A stretch of DNA of 64,000 nucleotides, from assembly GCA_949502025.1 (NCBI GenBank), contig CATBCG010000063.1:62001-126000 (forward strand). The letters are read 5' to 3'. Position numbers and translations under genes: made by a program. Of this stretch, positions 62,692-64,000 are shown in pieces. Positions within the stretch are counted from its first letter, which is position 1. The number at the start of each line of letters is the position of its first letter. A model generated the notes under the pieces. That model had not been told where the DNA came from, ran no database searches, and was given only the letters and a program-made list of their open reading frames with translations. Origin of the DNA: MGBC131033 sp910585655. Lineage in GTDB: Bacteria > Bacillota > Clostridia > Lachnospirales > Lachnospiraceae.

Positions 62692-63207
62692 CTATTGGAG
62701 ACGCAGGTTCTTAAAGGAAATATCCGTGATTGTCGTCGAACCAAATTTTATATGAAGATTCTCTAAAACCTCCTGCTTGACAAGATCTCTGTTATTTTGT
62801 ACCTCGTCCTTTGTATATTCGCTAAACGTCGTGCTGACCACCTCGGTAATCGTCGCGCCATAACCCGCGATTCCCTCGCTTAACGTCTTGTAATCATCGC
62901 CCTTTTTATTGAGGTATACCGTAACCTGGTCGATAACAGCATATGGATCTTTCAGTTCGCCTTCCACGCTTTTTAAGTTGATCGTCAACGCACTGTTTTC
63001 TAACGCTACCGCTTCCATATCGGTGATCGCCACATCCGATTTTGGCAACGGAGATTCTAACTCCAAATCAATAATAGACGCCACCTGGGTAATCAGGGCG
63101 TTGGATTTGCTGACAGCCGGAACAACAGTAAAAATAACCGTTGCTGTCAGAGCTACGTTGACAAAGCACAATGCAATCACGATGATTGTCAAGATATTTT
63201 TCTTCAT
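62692..63207 (-). CDS. fliL: Flagellar basal-body protein FliL
   Basis: 171 residues: one N-terminal membrane helix (NILTIIVIALCFVNVALTATVIF) and a periplasm-side domain ending in DLVKQEVLENLHIKFGSTTITDISFKNLRLQ, typical of FliL. Associates with the stator and supports motor torque. GGAGA ribosome-binding site; 11 bp after the motB-type gene. Confidence 0.88.
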   Translation of the reverse strand: MKKNILTIIVIALCFVNVALTATVIFTVVPAVSKSNALITQVASIIDLELESPLPKSDVAITDMEAVALENSALTINLKSVEGELKDPYAVIDQVTVYLNKKGDDYKTLSEGIAGYGATITEVVSTTFSEYTKDEVQNNRDLVKQEVLENLHIKFGSTTITDISFKNLRLQ

Positions 63208-63218
63208 GATTTCGTCTC

Positions 63219-64000
63219 CTATTCTGCTATTTTACTATAGATTTTAATTTCTACCCTACGGTTTTTCTGACGTCCCTCCGGTGTCTTATTGCTGGCAATC
63301 GGATGATATTCTCCTTTTCCCGACGCCTCTAGCATCTCCGGATCCATACCGCACGTATCTACCAAATAATCATATACAGCACAGGCTCGCCCGGAAGAAA
63401 GCCATAGGTTGTTGGGAAAAATCTGGATATCTGTCATTGGGACATTATCCGTATGTCCTTCTATTTTTATCTCAAAGTCTTCAAAATGCTTTAAAACTTC
63501 ACTTGCCTTATTTAAAATCGGTTTGGCGTCTTCTTTGATATCCGCTTTTCCGGAATCGAACAGCAAATAGCCGCTGATCGAAAGCTGAACGTAATTATAA
63601 GCGCTGTCTAGCCCTAATTCCATATAGTCTTCCAAATGGTACTGAGCCAGCAAATCTGCCACATCGCCATACAGCTCCTCGGTCGCTCCCTTCATCTGCT
63701 CCTGGTACTGCTCCACCAGTTCCTCCTCCGAAAGCCCGCCGGTCTGATCCTTTTCCTCTCCAAAGCCTCCCGCATTCTCTCCCTCCGTTTCATTGGAAGG
63801 GATATCGACGCCTAAGTTGGAATAATACTCGCTTAATTCATTGAGCTGGCTGACACCGCTCGAAATCAGGATTCCATCTGAAAGGGCAGAGCCTCCTCCC
63901 GAAAACACACTGAAACTGTTTTGCAGGGACTCTACTACCTTTTCCCATTTTTCATTGTCAATCGAAGACATGGAAAAAAGCAGCACGAAAAAGCAAAGCA
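63219..64000 (-). CDS. motB: Flagellar stator protein MotB (5' end outside window)
   Basis: The frame is open to the window end; the visible part starts inside the membrane helix (LCFFVLLFSMSSIDNEKW), which in full MotB contains the proton-binding Asp just upstream. The C-terminal OmpA-like peptidoglycan-binding domain (ILNKASEVLKHFEDFEIKIEGHTDNVP...NNLWLSSGRACAVYDYLVD...GKGEYHPIASNKTPEGRQKNRRVEI) is complete. It anchors the stator to the cell wall. motA is expected just beyond. Confidence 0.93.
   Translation of the reverse strand, partial: LCFFVLLFSMSSIDNEKWEKVVESLQNSFSVFSGGGSALSDGILISSGVSQLNELSEYYSNLGVDIPSNETEGENAGGFGEEKDQTGGLSEEELVEQYQEQMKGATEELYGDVADLLAQYHLEDYMELGLDSAYNYVQLSISGYLLFDSGKADIKEDAKPILNKASEVLKHFEDFEIKIEGHTDNVPMTDIQIFPNNLWLSSGRACAVYDYLVDTCGMDPEMLEASGKGEYHPIASNKTPEGRQKNRRVEIKIYSKIAE

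Overview
The window looks like a chromosomal segment of a motile, anaerobic Firmicute, most likely a Lachnospiraceae-type Clostridium relative. The pointers are a single-polypeptide PurL of about 1,275 residues, a type III glutamine synthetase with an ANTAR regulator, an anaerobic glycerol-3-phosphate dehydrogenase-like trio ending in a DUF1667 protein, a Rpn/PD-(D/E)XK transposase-like relic, and a Gram-positive fla/che operon ending in sigD (fliA). Most genes lie on the minus strand. Species cannot be named from the sequence alone.

Layout. 1-3.8 kb: 3' part of a penicillin-binding protein (+), then an ECF sigma factor with a membrane partner (-). 4-7.8 kb: purL. 8-9.4 kb: a two-gene ThrE-type threonine/serine exporter. 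9.4-10.9 kb: a scarred stretch with an IS200/IS605-type right end (possible orphan omegaRNA), a Rpn-family pseudogene and a small-peptide transcription unit. 10.9-16.3 kb: a glycerol-3-phosphate dehydrogenase-like operon whose last gene is an intact cas3 with no other cas gene or CRISPR array in view. 16.6-24.1 kb: an AT-richer block of glutamine enzymes (purF, pyrG, GSIII divergent from GSI, ANTAR regulator). 24.2-32.7 kb: ComFB, ROK kinase, VOC protein, HTH/zinc-ribbon regulator, a solitary solute-binding lipoprotein, a membrane AraC regulator and an HscC-like Hsp70. 32.8-37.6 kb: AT-rich accessory DNA with a dead IS4-type element, a broken sigma factor gene, a secreted trypsin-like protease, a lipoprotein, a small P-loop protein and a BrnT/BrnA toxin-antitoxin pair. 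37.8-40.3 kb: tsf, rpsB and an HNH nuclease. 40.5-44.3 kb: two paralogous secreted proteins behind a sigma-D-like promoter. 44.5-64 kb: one long flagellar/chemotaxis operon from motB (cut by the window end) through fliL, fliM, fliY, cheY, fliOPQR, flhBAFG, a PilZ protein, cheC, cheD and sigD, followed by SwrB-position genes and three less related tail genes.

How it works together. The flagellar operon encodes the export gate, the C-ring, two CheY-P phosphatases, a c-di-GMP brake and SigD. SigD probably drives the secreted-protein pair just downstream. In the glutamine block each GS gene has a strong sigma-A promoter with a long hairpin right at the predicted transcription start. Both hairpins share the same base sequence, which suggests common RNA-level control, possibly by the ANTAR protein of that block. 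At least four copies of a mosaic palindromic repeat (near 3.97, 8.49, 16.37 and 21.87 kb) sit at gene junctions. The most notable observations are this repeat family, the paired GS leader hairpins, the orphan cas3 riding in a metabolic operon, and the sigma-D-driven paralogous surface proteins.
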